Shown: positions 1 to 11,454 of the stretch, in pieces
Layout of the letters: the number at the start of each line of letters is the position of its first letter
Numbering within the stretch: the stretch's first letter is position 1
DNA from: Sandaracinobacteroides sp041675905
GTDB taxonomy: Bacteria > Pseudomonadota > Alphaproteobacteria > Sphingomonadales > Sphingomonadaceae
NCBI GenBank assembly: GCA_041675905.1
Contig: JBAYSX010000015.1
Location: forward strand, 6,748-70,747
Reading direction: 5' to 3'
DNA length: 64,000 nucleotides
The notes under the pieces: model-generated
Databases searched by the model: none
The model's input: the letters and a program-made list of their open reading frames with translations, nothing else
What the model was told of the DNA's origin: nothing
Translations under genes and position numbers: made by a program

Positions 1-791
1 TGGAGCCGGACAGCGGCACCATTACCCGTGCGAAAACGCTGAACGGCGTGGCGATCGACCAGCAGCGCAAGCTCATGGACCCGCAAAAGCGCGTGCGCGA
101 CGTGCTGGCGGATGGCGGTGACTGGATCACCGTGCGCGGCGTGAAAAAGCATATCCAGGGCTATCTGAAGGAATTCCTGTTCCCGCCGACGATTGCGGAT
201 GCCCGCATCGGCGGCTTTTCCGGCGGAGAGCGGTCGCGGATGTTGCTCGCGCGCGAATTCGCCCGCGAATCCAATCTGCTGGTGCTGGACGAACCGACCA
301 ACGATCTCGACCTCGAAACGCTCGATCTGTTGCAGGAAGTGATTGCGGATTATGACGGTACGGTGCTGATCGTCAGCCACGATCGCGACTTTCTCGACCG
401 CACCACCACGATGACCATCGGCCTCGATGGCACCGGCAAGGCGCGCATCGTCGCGGGCGGCTATCGCGAACTGGAGGCGCAAATGCAGGCGCAGCCCACG
501 GCGCGCGCAGCCGAACGCGCTTCAGCGCCGGCAGTAGCGCCACCGAAACAGCCAGCCCGGAAGCTGAGCTTCAGGGATCAGCATGATCTCGATCGCCTGC
601 CGGCCGAGATGGAGCGGATCGGGGTGGAGATCGCGAGGGCCGAAACCGCGCTGGCTGACCCTGATCTGTATGAAAAATCACCCGATCGTTTCGCCGCGCT
701 TACTTCCCGGCTCGACACCTTGCGGGCAAACCTCGAGGCGGCGGAGGAACGCTGGCTGGAAGTGGCCGAAAAGGCTGAGTCGCTGGGGTAG
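1..791 (+). CDS. uup: ABC-F ATPase, Uup-type (5' truncated by window)
   Basis: The frame is open from the first bases, so the true start lies upstream and only the second ABC domain and C-terminal region are present. The signature SGGERSRMLLAREF is at about 212-260, Walker B LLVLDEPTNDLDLETL follows, and the switch His lies in VSHDRDFLDR. After a linker rich in Ala and Pro comes a charged helical tail (about 560-785) matching the two-helix coiled-coil domain of Uup proteins. ABC-F proteins are soluble ATPases that act on ribosomes or DNA rather than transporters; Uup has been linked to ribosome function and to precise excision of transposons. The Uup assignment rests on the C-terminal tail and is fairly secure; the substrate is not readable from the sequence. 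Confidence 0.85.
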   Translation, partial: EPDSGTITRAKTLNGVAIDQQRKLMDPQKRVRDVLADGGDWITVRGVKKHIQGYLKEFLFPPTIADARIGGFSGGERSRMLLAREFARESNLLVLDEPTNDLDLETLDLLQEVIADYDGTVLIVSHDRDFLDRTTTMTIGLDGTGKARIVAGGYRELEAQMQAQPTARAAERASAPAVAPPKQPARKLSFRDQHDLDRLPAEMERIGVEIARAETALADPDLYEKSPDRFAALTSRLDTLRANLEAAEERWLEVAEKAESLG

Positions 792-859
792 TGAAAATGG
801 CGATTGCATGTTATGGGCTGTCGCTTTCGCGTTGCACATAGATTGCGTTCGAGGCCGGA

Positions 860-1972
860 ATGTTGAAAGAAAAGTTTATGGCTGATCCCGATTACCGTTT
901 TAACATCATCCCTCATACCAACCCGACCAGCGCGGCAACGCGGGCGGAACTGATCGCAAACCCGGGATTCGGCAAGATTTTCACGGACCATATGGTGACG
1001 GTCCGCTACACGGAAGGCCAGGGCTGGCACGATGCGCAACTGGGCCCACGGCAGCCCATCCCGCTCGATCCGGCGACGGCGGTCCTGCATTATGCGCAAG
1101 AAATTTTCGAAGGGCTGAAAGCCTATCGCATCGCCGATGGCGGCACCGTGCTGTTCCGCCCCGAAGCCAATGCCCGGCGCATGGCGCAATCGGCGCGGCA
1201 ACTGGCGATGCCGCCGGTGCCGGAAGAAATCTTCCTTGGCGCGGTGCGCGAACTGGTTTCTGTCGACCGGGACTGGATTCCCGATATCGAAGGCGGCAGC
1301 CTGTACCTGCGCCCGTTCATGTTCGCTTCTGAAGCGTTCCTCGGCGTGCGTCCGGCGCATGAATATCTGTTCGTCACCATCGCATCCCCCGTGGGCGGCT
1401 ATTTCCGCAGCGGGGCGGCAGCCGTAACCTTGTGGGTTTCGCGCGATCACAGCCGCGCTGCCCCCGGCGGCACGGGCTCGGCCAAATGCGGCGGCAATTA
1501 CGCCGCAAGCCTGACGGCCCAGGCGGAAGCCACGGCGCACGGCTGCGACCAGGTGGTGTTTCTCGATGCGGCGGAGTTCCGCTGGATCGAGGAACTGGGC
1601 GGCATGAACATTTTCTTCCTCTTCGACGACGGCACCCTGCTGACGCCACCGCTGGATGGCAGTATCCTGCCCGGTATTACGCGCGATTCCGTGCTGCGGC
1701 TGGCCAGCGATGCCGGTCTGAAGGTGCGCGAGGAGCGCTATGCGCTCGATGACTGGCGCGCCGATGTGGAAGCGGGCAGGGTGCGGGAGACGTTCGCCTG
1801 CGGCACCGCCGCCGTTATCACAGCTATCGGCACGGTGCGCGACCGCGACGGCGAATTCCGTATCGGCGATGGCGGCCCCGGCAAGGTGACCATGCAGTTG
1901 CACGAAAAACTCACCGGCATCCAGCGCGGGATATTGCCTGACCCCTATGGCTGGGTGCATCGGTTGTTTTGA
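860..1972 (+). CDS. ilvE: Branched-chain amino acid aminotransferase (class IV PLP)
   Basis: 370 aa. Transfers the amino group between Leu/Ile/Val and 2-oxoglutarate, the last step of branched-chain amino acid synthesis and first step of breakdown; cytosolic and PLP dependent. Seen: the family pattern HYAQEIFEGLKAYR near residues 77-90, GSAKCGGNYAAS with the Schiff-base Lys at about residue 209, and FRWIEELGGMNIFF. This is the long BCAT group II type (about 360 aa) rather than the shorter 300-aa type. ATG at 860 follows GAGG at 851-854; a second in-frame ATG at 878 is also possible. It stands alone, 69 nt after the ABC-F gene. Confidence 0.93.
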   Translation: MLKEKFMADPDYRFNIIPHTNPTSAATRAELIANPGFGKIFTDHMVTVRYTEGQGWHDAQLGPRQPIPLDPATAVLHYAQEIFEGLKAYRIADGGTVLFRPEANARRMAQSARQLAMPPVPEEIFLGAVRELVSVDRDWIPDIEGGSLYLRPFMFASEAFLGVRPAHEYLFVTIASPVGGYFRSGAAAVTLWVSRDHSRAAPGGTGSAKCGGNYAASLTAQAEATAHGCDQVVFLDAAEFRWIEELGGMNIFFLFDDGTLLTPPLDGSILPGITRDSVLRLASDAGLKVREERYALDDWRADVEAGRVRETFACGTAAVITAIGTVRDRDGEFRIGDGGPGKVTMQLHEKLTGIQRGILPDPYGWVHRLF

Positions 1973-2020
1973 AAAAAGAACCGGCGCGGCCAGGCCTGAC
2001 CGGAATCAGGAGAAAGTCAT

Positions 2021-2518
2021 ATGAGGATGAGCGCGGTCCCCGCCGATCAGGTCGCCGCGGATTTTCGTCTGGCCATGCGGCGGCTGGCGGGCGGTGTTAC
2101 GGTAGTAACCGCGTCGGACGGTGTCAGACGCTATGGCATGACGATGACGGCGGTGATGTCGCTGGCGATGGAGCCGCCGTCGCTGGTGCTTGCCGTCAAC
2201 CGCAATGCCTCGATCATCCAGGCATTGACGGTGGGCCGGGAGTTTGGCGTCAATCTGCTGCACCATAGCCACGAGGGATTTTGCCAGCGCTTTTCGGCGT
2301 TACCGTCAGACGAGCGCTTCACCATCGGCGACTGGGAATATACCCCGGAGGGCACACCGTATCTTTCGGGCGCAGGTGCGGCGATTTTTTGCCGTGTGGG
2401 GCCGATGTATGATTTCGGCACCCACCGGCTGGTGATCGGCACGGTGGAACATAGCGTGCTGCGCGACGAGATCGACCCGCTGATTCATCTGGACGGCCGC
2501 TACCGGCAGACCCGCTAA
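2021..2518 (+). CDS. Flavin reductase domain protein (DIM6/NTAB family)
   Basis: 165 aa. The N-terminal pattern RLAGGVTVVTASDG, then GMTMTAVMSLAMEPPSLVLAVNRNA, GVNLL and a C-terminal HRLVIGTVE are typical of FMN-binding flavin reductases that use NAD(P)H to supply reduced flavin to a partner monooxygenase. A strong ribosome site AGGAGA (2008-2013) sits 7 nt before the ATG. No monooxygenase gene is nearby, so the partner is unknown. The stop codon overlaps that of the convergent channel gene by 4 nt. Confidence 0.85.
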   Translation: MRMSAVPADQVAADFRLAMRRLAGGVTVVTASDGVRRYGMTMTAVMSLAMEPPSLVLAVNRNASIIQALTVGREFGVNLLHHSHEGFCQRFSALPSDERFTIGDWEYTPEGTPYLSGAGAAIFCRVGPMYDFGTHRLVIGTVEHSVLRDEIDPLIHLDGRYRQTR

Positions 2519-3126
2519 TCGCGGGTATAAACGAATTTCGGCATGCTCCAGCCGAAACGCAGCGCCAGCATGCGAATGGACAGGCCGGTGATCATCGCCA
2601 CCAGCATCACCGGATCATGATCGAAGCCGGCCTGCTGGCCGCCGACGTAGAGAATGCCCGTGGCTACCGATACCGTGGCGTATAGTTCAGCTCGAAAGAG
2701 CAGCGGAATGGTGGTGCACAGCATGTCGCGCAGCACACCGCCGGCGCACCCGGTAATCATGCCAGACACGATGACGATGATGAACGGCATGTCCATGCTC
2801 TGCGCAACATTGCAGCCAACGACGGTGAACGTCACCAGACCAACCGCATCGAGCAACAGAAATAGCCGCTTGAAGCGGTGCATATAGCGCGCCAGCGGAA
2901 TCGTCAGCAGCGCAGCCCCGCAGGTGAGCAGCAGATACCATGGGTGCGCCACCCAGGTAAGCGGATGGTGGCCGAGCAGCACATCGCGCACCGAACCGCC
3001 GCCGAGTGCTGTCACGCTTCCCAGCAGGCAGACACCCACCCAATCCATGCTGCGCCGCCCGGCAGCCAGCGCCGCTGTCATTGCCTCCACCACCAGACCA
3101 AGCAGAAACATCAGATGAAGCAGCAC
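2515..3126 (-). CDS. TRIC/UPF0126 family (YicG-like) membrane channel protein
   Basis: About 203 aa from the GTG at 3126, which follows AAGG by 7 nt; the frame is open further up to 3228 but the added residues are polar and unlike the family. Two glycine-rich repeats, GGGSVRDVLLG and GGVLRDMLC, each within a three-helix unit, identify the duplicated UPF0126 fold. Members are trimeric cation channels related to animal TRIC; in bacteria they are predicted potassium or amino-acid-linked channels. Seven hydrophobic segments are visible. It overlaps the flavin reductase stop in convergent orientation and is divergent from sspB. Confidence 0.85.
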   Translation of the reverse strand: MLLHLMFLLGLVVEAMTAALAAGRRSMDWVGVCLLGSVTALGGGSVRDVLLGHHPLTWVAHPWYLLLTCGAALLTIPLARYMHRFKRLFLLLDAVGLVTFTVVGCNVAQSMDMPFIIVIVSGMITGCAGGVLRDMLCTTIPLLFRAELYATVSVATGILYVGGQQAGFDHDPVMLVAMITGLSIRMLALRFGWSMPKFVYTRD

Positions 3127-3292
3127 AGACGGGCCTTTCGACAGCGGGCGACCTGTTTTTCCTGAACGTGCACCGATGAAAAGGTCAACGGGCAAAGCCT
3201 GTTTCCGGCGCACGGCATCACCGGGCAATTGCTGAACGGACTTGACGCCCGGAGATTCGGTCGTCAGTTGAAGCCATCTGCCCGAAAGCTTT

Positions 3293-3781
3293 ATGATGAA
3301 CGAGCCGCCCGAAAACCAGGAACCGCCCGATAGCCTGATCCCCTATGATGAAATCGTGCAGGACAGTTTGCGCGGAGTCGTCAAGCGGGTGCTCGCCGAT
3401 GTGGCGGCGAGCGGCGGCCTGCCGGGCGCGCACCATTTCTTCATCGCCTTCCGCACCCGCCATCCGGGGGTGGACATGCCCAAACATCTGCTCGAACGCT
3501 ATCCCGATGAAATGACGGTAGTGATCCAGCACCGCTATTGGGATCTGGTGGTGGAGGACGACCATTTCGAGATTGGCCTGACGTTTAACCAGGTCCCGGC
3601 CAGGCTGATCATCCCATGGTCGGCGATCACCGGCTTCGTCGATCCGGCGGTCAATTTTGCGCTGCAATTTGCGGTCAGCACGCCGGAACCGGAGGATGAA
3701 CCGCCGCCGCCTCCGCCGCCGGTGGACGCAGGCGACAGCGGCTCGAATGTCGTGAGTTTCGATTTCAAGCGAAAGAAATAA
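3293..3781 (+). CDS. sspB: SspB-family ClpXP adaptor, alphaproteobacterial type
   Basis: 162 aa. SspB tethers ssrA-tagged and some other substrates to the ClpXP protease. The globular part (about 15-125) has YDEIVQDSLRGVVKRVL, HHFFIAFRTRHPGV, MTVVIQHRYWDL and FEIGLTFNQVPARLIIPW, all typical of the alpha-type adaptor. A flexible linker follows with a run of seven prolines (about 143-149). The last residues VVSFDFKRKK would be the tail that binds the ClpX zinc domain. Two adjacent ATGs (3293 and 3296) could start it. fumC begins 1 nt after its stop, so the two are likely co-transcribed. Confidence 0.88.
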   Translation: MMNEPPENQEPPDSLIPYDEIVQDSLRGVVKRVLADVAASGGLPGAHHFFIAFRTRHPGVDMPKHLLERYPDEMTVVIQHRYWDLVVEDDHFEIGLTFNQVPARLIIPWSAITGFVDPAVNFALQFAVSTPEPEDEPPPPPPPVDAGDSGSNVVSFDFKRKK

Positions 3782-3782
3782 C

Positions 3783-5162
3783 ATGACCACCAGGATTGAA
3801 ACGGACAGCTTCGGCGAGATCGAAGTGCCGGCAGACGCCTATTATGGCGCGCAAACCGCGCGCTCGATCATCAACTTCCCCGTTGGCACCGAACGCATGC
3901 CGCTGCCGGTGATTCACGCGCTGGCGCGGGTGAAGCAGGCGACCGCAATTCTGCACAAGGCCGCCGGGCGCATCCCTGCCGACAAGGCCGACGCGATCAT
4001 CGCCGCCGCTGACGAGGTGGCGACAGGCAAGCATGATGGCGAATTCCCGCTGGTGGTGTGGCAAACCGGCTCTGGCACGCAATCCAATATGAACACCAAC
4101 GAGGTGATAGCCGGGCGTGCCAATGAAATGCTGACAGGCACGCGCGGCGGCAAATCGCCGGTGCACCCCAATGATGACGTCAATCGCGGCATGTCGTCGA
4201 ACGACAGCTTTCCCACCGCCATCCATATCGCGGCAGTTCTGGAAGTGCGACAGCGGCTGCTTCCGGCGCTGGCGCGGCTGCAGGCGGCTTTCGCCGCCAA
4301 GCAGCAGGAATGGAAAGATCTGGTGAAGATCGGCCGTACCCATTTGCAGGATGCGACGCCGGTGACGCTGGGCCAGGAATTCAGTGGCTACGCGCAGCAG
4401 ATGACCGATGGCATCGCCCGCATCGAAGGCGTGCTGCCGCGCCTGCGTCGGCTGGCCCAGGGCGGCACTGCGGTCGGCACCGGTCTGAATGCGCCGGAAA
4501 ATTTTGGTCCCGATATCGCTGCCGAATTGACGAAACTTACCGGAGAGGAATTCGTTACCGCGCCCAACAAGTTCGAGGCGCTGGCGTCGAACGATACGCT
4601 GATCGAACTTTCAGGCGCGCTGAATGTGGTGGCGGCGTCACTGTCGAAGATCGCCAATGATCTGCGTTTGCTGGCCTCCGGCCCGCGTTCCGGCTTTGGC
4701 GAGATCAACCTGCCGGAAAATGAGCCGGGCAGCTCGATCATGCCGGGCAAGGTCAACCCGACCCAGTGCGAAATGGTGACGATGGTTGCCACCCGCGTGT
4801 TCGGCAACAATGTCACGGTGACGATGGCGGGCGCACAGGGGCATCTCGAACTCAACGTGATGAAGCCGGCGATCGCCGATGCTGTGTTGCAATCGGTACG
4901 GCTGCTCGCCGACGCTGCCGACAGTTTCCGCGAACGCGCCGTGGAAGGGGCGACCGCCAACCCGGAGCGCCTTAAGGAATTGCTCGAACGCTCGCTGATG
5001 CTGGTAACGGCGCTGGTGCCGGAAATCGGCTATGACAAATCCGCCGAAATCGCCAAGACCGCGCACAAGAAGGGCCTGACCCTGCTCGAAGCCGGTCTGG
5101 AGCTGGGTTATGTGACGGAAGAGCAGTTCCGCCGGCTGATCCGACCGGAACTGATGGTTTGA
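3783..5162 (+). CDS. fumC: Fumarate hydratase class II
   Basis: 459 aa. Reversible hydration of fumarate to malate in the TCA cycle; homotetramer, iron-independent. The superfamily signature GSSIMPGKVNP is at about residues 316-326 with the catalytic Ser in the mobile loop. TGSGTQSNMNTNEVI (about 98-112) and the segment GRTHLQDATPVTLGQE (about 183-198) carry the other active-site residues. Length matches the family. The gene lies between sspB (1-nt gap) and gmk (4-nt overlap), suggesting a polycistronic transcript. Confidence 0.97.
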   Translation: MTTRIETDSFGEIEVPADAYYGAQTARSIINFPVGTERMPLPVIHALARVKQATAILHKAAGRIPADKADAIIAAADEVATGKHDGEFPLVVWQTGSGTQSNMNTNEVIAGRANEMLTGTRGGKSPVHPNDDVNRGMSSNDSFPTAIHIAAVLEVRQRLLPALARLQAAFAAKQQEWKDLVKIGRTHLQDATPVTLGQEFSGYAQQMTDGIARIEGVLPRLRRLAQGGTAVGTGLNAPENFGPDIAAELTKLTGEEFVTAPNKFEALASNDTLIELSGALNVVAASLSKIANDLRLLASGPRSGFGEINLPENEPGSSIMPGKVNPTQCEMVTMVATRVFGNNVTVTMAGAQGHLELNVMKPAIADAVLQSVRLLADAADSFRERAVEGATANPERLKELLERSLMLVTALVPEIGYDKSAEIAKTAHKKGLTLLEAGLELGYVTEEQFRRLIRPELMV

Positions 5163-5818
5163 CCTCGCCGGCCGGTCAGCGCCGTGGCCTGATGCTGGTT
5201 TTGTCCTCACCTTCGGGTGCGGGCAAGACCACCATGTCAAAGCGCCTGCTGGCTTCGGATCAGCATATCAGCCTGTCCGTCAGCGCCACCACCCGCCCGC
5301 CGCGCGCCGGCGAGGTGGATGGGCGCGATTATCATTTTGTATCGCCTGAAGCCTTTGACGATCTGATTTCCGGCAATCATCTGCTGGAATGGGCGCATGT
5401 GTTCAACAACCGCTACGGCACGCCGCGCGCGCCCGTCGATGCGGCGCTGAAGCAGGGCAGCGATGTGCTGTTCGACATCGACTGGCAGGGCACGCAGCAA
5501 CTGCGCGAATCGGCCCGTGGCGCCGATCTGGTGTCGGTCTTCCTGTTGCCCCCCTCGATGGGCGAACTCCACCGCCGCCTGCAGGCCCGCGCCGCCGACA
5601 GCGCCGAAGTGATCGCCACCCGCATGGCCCGCGCCGCCGATGAAATCAGCCACTGGGCGGAATATGATTATGTGCTGCTGAACGACGATCTGGATCGCTG
5701 CCAGGCAGAAATCCGCGCCATTTTGACCAGCGAGCGCCTGAAGCGCACAAGGCAGGTGGGCGTTGCGGCCTTTGTACGGAATTTGCTGGCGGGGGAACAA
5801 TCCGGCCCGTCAGCCTGA
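5159..5818 (+). CDS. gmk: Guanylate kinase
   Basis: 219 aa. Phosphorylates GMP to GDP with ATP; essential for GTP supply. P-loop SSPSGAGKTT is at residues 16-25, followed by SVSATTRPPRAGEVDGRDYHFV, the GMP-binding region. The start is a TTG at 5159 whose bases overlap the fumC stop codon (TTGA), consistent with translational coupling; an in-frame ATG 11 codons later is an alternative but would leave only four residues before the P-loop strand. Ends 4 nt before the stop of the convergent Mrr gene. Confidence 0.96.
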   Translation: MTSPAGQRRGLMLVLSSPSGAGKTTMSKRLLASDQHISLSVSATTRPPRAGEVDGRDYHFVSPEAFDDLISGNHLLEWAHVFNNRYGTPRAPVDAALKQGSDVLFDIDWQGTQQLRESARGADLVSVFLLPPSMGELHRRLQARAADSAEVIATRMARAADEISHWAEYDYVLLNDDLDRCQAEIRAILTSERLKRTRQVGVAAFVRNLLAGEQSGPSA

Positions 5819-5822
5819 CAGC

Positions 5823-6734
5823 TTATTCTTCGGAAAAAAAATCTTCGTCGAGCCGCTTGAACTCGATTTTGCGGCTTACGCGGACACCAACACCGTGCTC
5901 GATCATCAGGTCTGTCAGACGTTCGCCGTCGATCAGGATGACACGCTGTGCGAGATGTTTGACGTAGTCGCAGGCGTGATTGCTGAAGGTTGAGGTTGTA
6001 ACGAAAACGCCTTTCGTCGCGCCATGGCCAACCCGGCTGCCGACGAAAGCTTGCACTTCAGGGCGCCCGACGCTGTTGTTCGAATAGCGCTTCGCCTGTA
6101 CATAAACCCGGTCCAGTCCCAGCCGATCTTCGTTAATAACTCCGTCCACGCCACCGTCCCCGGAGCGACCAAGTTGTGTTGCGGCATTTTTATGCGATCC
6201 GCCATAGCCCATGGCAATGAGCAGATCAACAATCAGTTGTTCAAAGAAAACCGGACTATTCTGGACAATGCGTTCCAGTAATTCCGACTGTAAGGCTGAC
6301 TGTACGGCTTTATAGGCTAACTCTATCTGCTCTTCGGGTGTAGCCGGGTTGGGCTCGGCGATGGCTGCTTCCAGTTCGTCATTGTTCCGAGGCTCTTGAC
6401 CGGCATGGAACAAACGGAAGGATTCATATGCCTTCAGTTCTTTTACCCCAATCTGTGCAGGGTTAGACGCCAGCAGCGTCAGCCCGGCATCAGTGGCGAC
6501 AAAGTGACCACGCTTTGTTGATGCAACCAGGCCCGCCTTGGACATATAAAATTTCGCCCAGTGTATGCGATTGTGGAGCACACGTTGCCGCCCACTCGGC
6601 AGGTATTCTTCCCGCTCTTCCGGAGTCAGCCCAAATTCATCAGCAAGCGGTTCGACAAGGTCGACAACTCGTTGCTCACCGGTAGCCGCGATCCGTAACA
6701 CGGGCAGCATCAATGTCTGATAGTCCGGGATCAC
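5823..6734 (-). CDS. mrr: Mrr-type restriction endonuclease (lone type IV-like)
   Basis: 303 aa. Mrr enzymes cut DNA carrying foreign methylation. The N-terminal Mrr winged-helix domain (about 1-90: PDYQTLMLPVLRIAATGE, then EEYLPSGRQRVLHNRIHWAKFYMSKAGL) is followed by the Mrr catalytic domain (about 165-290). The nuclease core reads GRSGDGGVDGVI with the acidic residue, then VYVQAKRY with the Q-A-K motif of the PD-(D/E)XK fold, so all catalytic positions look intact. Start is GTG, with GAGG about 12 nt upstream. No methyltransferase or specificity gene is adjacent. GC content is lower than its neighbours (one 60-nt stretch is about 45 %), suggesting acquisition. It interrupts a housekeeping region between gmk and the atp genes. 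Confidence 0.9.
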   Translation of the reverse strand: MIPDYQTLMLPVLRIAATGEQRVVDLVEPLADEFGLTPEEREEYLPSGRQRVLHNRIHWAKFYMSKAGLVASTKRGHFVATDAGLTLLASNPAQIGVKELKAYESFRLFHAGQEPRNNDELEAAIAEPNPATPEEQIELAYKAVQSALQSELLERIVQNSPVFFEQLIVDLLIAMGYGGSHKNAATQLGRSGDGGVDGVINEDRLGLDRVYVQAKRYSNNSVGRPEVQAFVGSRVGHGATKGVFVTTSTFSNHACDYVKHLAQRVILIDGERLTDLMIEHGVGVRVSRKIEFKRLDEDFFSEE

Positions 6735-6847
6735 GGCTTGTGTTCACCTCTCGAAGAGAATGGGAAGACCAACGGGTTCCCGAATAAGTGGGGGAGGGTG
6801 TTTCGCTATTCCTGGTGCGCCGTGACAACTTCTGACTTTTCACGAGG

Positions 6848-6879
6848 TTTTCATTCACTGCCGTGAAGCCGCCTTCGAT
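6848..6879. repeat. Short degenerate copy of an internal atpC segment
   Basis: These 32 bases match 7335-7366 inside atpC at 28 positions, in the same orientation. Read on the minus strand both encode I-E-G-G-F followed by V-N-E, and one difference (GGA/GGC) is synonymous. No complete atpC-like gene surrounds it; it lies in the 158-nt gap between the Mrr gene and the ArsC-like gene. It may be a remnant of a duplicated or displaced atpC end, or a chance similarity. Confidence 0.45.
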
Positions 6880-6892
6880 CGACCTGCACGGC

Positions 6893-7261
6893 CTATCCCG
6901 ACGGCTGGTTATGTGCGGCAAAGGTAACCACCCACTCCGCTTCCTTGAAGCCCATCAACAGCCCACCTGGATATTCGATGATGGGGCGTTTGATCATCGA
7001 AGGCTGGTCCACCATCAGCGCCACGGCCTTGCTTTCATCAAGATCGGCTTTTTGGGCCGGGTCCAGCTTACGCCAGGTGGTGCCGGCCTTGTTCAGCACC
7101 TTGTCGAGGCCGGCTTTCCCGATCCAGCCGGTGATGCGGTCGGCGTCCGCACCCTGTTTCTTGTAATCGTGGAAATTATACGGAATTTCCCGTGCCGCGA
7201 GCCACGCGCGCGCCTTTTTCACCGTGTCACAATTCGGAATTCCGTATAGCGTGACGGTCAA
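6893..7261 (-). CDS. ArsC/Spx-family thioredoxin-fold protein (YffB-like)
   Basis: 122 aa. YGIPNCDTVKKARAWL at the N-terminus gives a single Cys (residue 11) in the ArsC-type loop, and KRPIIEY around residue 92 carries the basic residue of the fold. The spacing fits the YffB subgroup, a small ArsC-like reductase group without proven arsenate activity, rather than true arsenate reductase; there are no ars genes near. Start is TTG preceded by CGGAG about 6 nt upstream. It sits 24 nt after atpC on the same strand and may be the last gene of the atp transcript. Confidence 0.82.
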   Translation of the reverse strand: MTVTLYGIPNCDTVKKARAWLAAREIPYNFHDYKKQGADADRITGWIGKAGLDKVLNKAGTTWRKLDPAQKADLDESKAVALMVDQPSMIKRPIIEYPGGLLMGFKEAEWVVTFAAHNQPSG

Positions 7262-7285
7262 GACGCGCTCCGTTTCCTGCCGGGA

Positions 7286-7561
7286 TTAGTGCGTGGTGAC
7301 GGGTTCCGCCTTTTCGGCGAGGATCGTCAGGCCCTTTTCATTCACCTCCGCGAATCCGCCTTCGATGCGGATGCGTTCCGGCTGTGAATCCGCCGTAGCA
7401 TATACGGAGATTTCACCCGGTCGGATGGTGGACATGAAGGGGGCGTGTCCGGCGAGGACACCGAAGTCGCCCTCCGTGCCGGGCACCACGACCATATGGA
7501 CGGGGCCGGAACGGAGCAGCGTTTCGGGCGTCACCAGCTCGAAATGGAGCAGGGCGGCCAT
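7286..7561 (-). CDS. atpC: ATP synthase F1 subunit epsilon
   Basis: 91 aa. Part of the central stalk of F1, coupling rotation and inhibiting ATP hydrolysis. The beta-sandwich domain is clear: LHFELVTPETLL, VVPGTEGDFGVLAGHAPFMS and RIEGGFAEVNEKGLTILAE. The C-terminal helical hairpin found in longer epsilon subunits is missing, giving the short form common in alphaproteobacteria, so inhibition by an extended C-terminal arm is unlikely. It follows atpD by 3 nt and is the last F1 gene. Confidence 0.95.
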   Translation of the reverse strand: MAALLHFELVTPETLLRSGPVHMVVVPGTEGDFGVLAGHAPFMSTIRPGEISVYATADSQPERIRIEGGFAEVNEKGLTILAEKAEPVTTH

Positions 7562-7564
7562 GGA

Positions 7565-9016
<1,452 letters not shown>

Positions 9017-9026
9017 CTGTGTCCTC

Positions 9027-9908
9027 CTAGAGCGCTTCTGCGCCCGAGATGATCTCGATCAGTTCCTTGGTGATCGCGGCCTGACGCGTACGGTTGTACG
9101 TCAGTGTCAGACGGTTGATCATGTCGCCGGCGTTACGGGTCGCATTGTCCATCGCCGTCATCTGCGCGCCATAGAAGCCGGCGTTGCTTTCCAGCATCGC
9201 GCTGAAGATTTGCACCGCAATGTTGCGCGGCAGCAGTTCATTGAGAATCGCTTCCTCGCCGGGCTCATATTCCACCACCGCGCCGGCGGACGTGTTCGCT
9301 TCGGGGCTGTCGGGAATAGCGGTCGGGATCAGTTGCCGGCCTGTAGGCGTCTGCACCAGCGGCGACTGGAATTCGGAATAAAACAGGGTCGCCACGTCGA
9401 ATTCGCCACGAGCGTAGCGGGCGATCAGATCGGTGGCGAGATCATGCGCTTCGGCGAAACCAATGACCTTGACCGCCGAAAGATCGACGGACGCGACGAT
9501 GGAATCCTTGTTGGTCCGCAGAAATTGGGCCCGGCCTTTTTTGCCGACGAGCAGCAATTTCACCGTCTTGCCCATGCCTTCGAGTTCGATCAGCCGACGG
9601 CGCGCCGCGCGCACGACATTGGTGTTGAAACCACCGCACAGCCCGCGTTCCGCCGTCAGCACGACCAGCAAATGCACCTGATCCCGCCCGGTTCCCGCGA
9701 GCAGCGGCGAAGTGCCGGGGCCGGCCTGAACGCGTGCGCCGAGATTGGCCAGCACTGCTTCCATACGCGACGCATAGGGGCGGGCCGCGATGGCCCGTTC
9801 CTGTGCGCGGCGCAGCTTGGCGGCGGCCACCATCTTCATCGCCCGCGTAATCTTCTGGGTCGATTTGACCGAAGAGATGCGGACTTTCAGATCCTTGAGC
9901 GAAGCCAT
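9027..9908 (-). CDS. atpG: ATP synthase F1 subunit gamma
   Basis: 293 aa. Rotating central shaft of F1. The N-terminal helix MASLKDLKVRISSVKSTQKITRAM and the C-terminal helix with MTAMDNATRNAGDMINRL and ITKELIEIISGAEAL are the diagnostic parts that form the antiparallel coiled coil inside the alpha3beta3 ring. It sits between atpA and atpD. Confidence 0.97.
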   Translation of the reverse strand: MASLKDLKVRISSVKSTQKITRAMKMVAAAKLRRAQERAIAARPYASRMEAVLANLGARVQAGPGTSPLLAGTGRDQVHLLVVLTAERGLCGGFNTNVVRAARRRLIELEGMGKTVKLLLVGKKGRAQFLRTNKDSIVASVDLSAVKVIGFAEAHDLATDLIARYARGEFDVATLFYSEFQSPLVQTPTGRQLIPTAIPDSPEANTSAGAVVEYEPGEEAILNELLPRNIAVQIFSAMLESNAGFYGAQMTAMDNATRNAGDMINRLTLTYNRTRQAAITKELIEIISGAEAL

Positions 9909-9921
9909 CGATAAGGCCCGT

Positions 9922-11451
<1,530 letters not shown>

Positions 11452-11454
11452 TTC

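Noticed and set aside
578..1960. 460-codon open frame antisense to ilvE
   Set aside because: Opposite strand of a clear aminotransferase gene; overlaps it completely and lacks protein-like features.
6676..6921. 81-codon minus-strand frame covering the atpC-like fossil
   Set aside because: Only about 11 residues resemble atpC; the rest is Ser/Arg-rich, it overlaps the start of the Mrr gene and the end of the ArsC-like gene, and no ribosome site was seen. Kept only as a repeat.
7261..7561. Arsenic resistance function for the ArsC-like gene
   Set aside because: Single Cys in a YffB-type context and no ars neighbours; the name ArsC would overstate the evidence.
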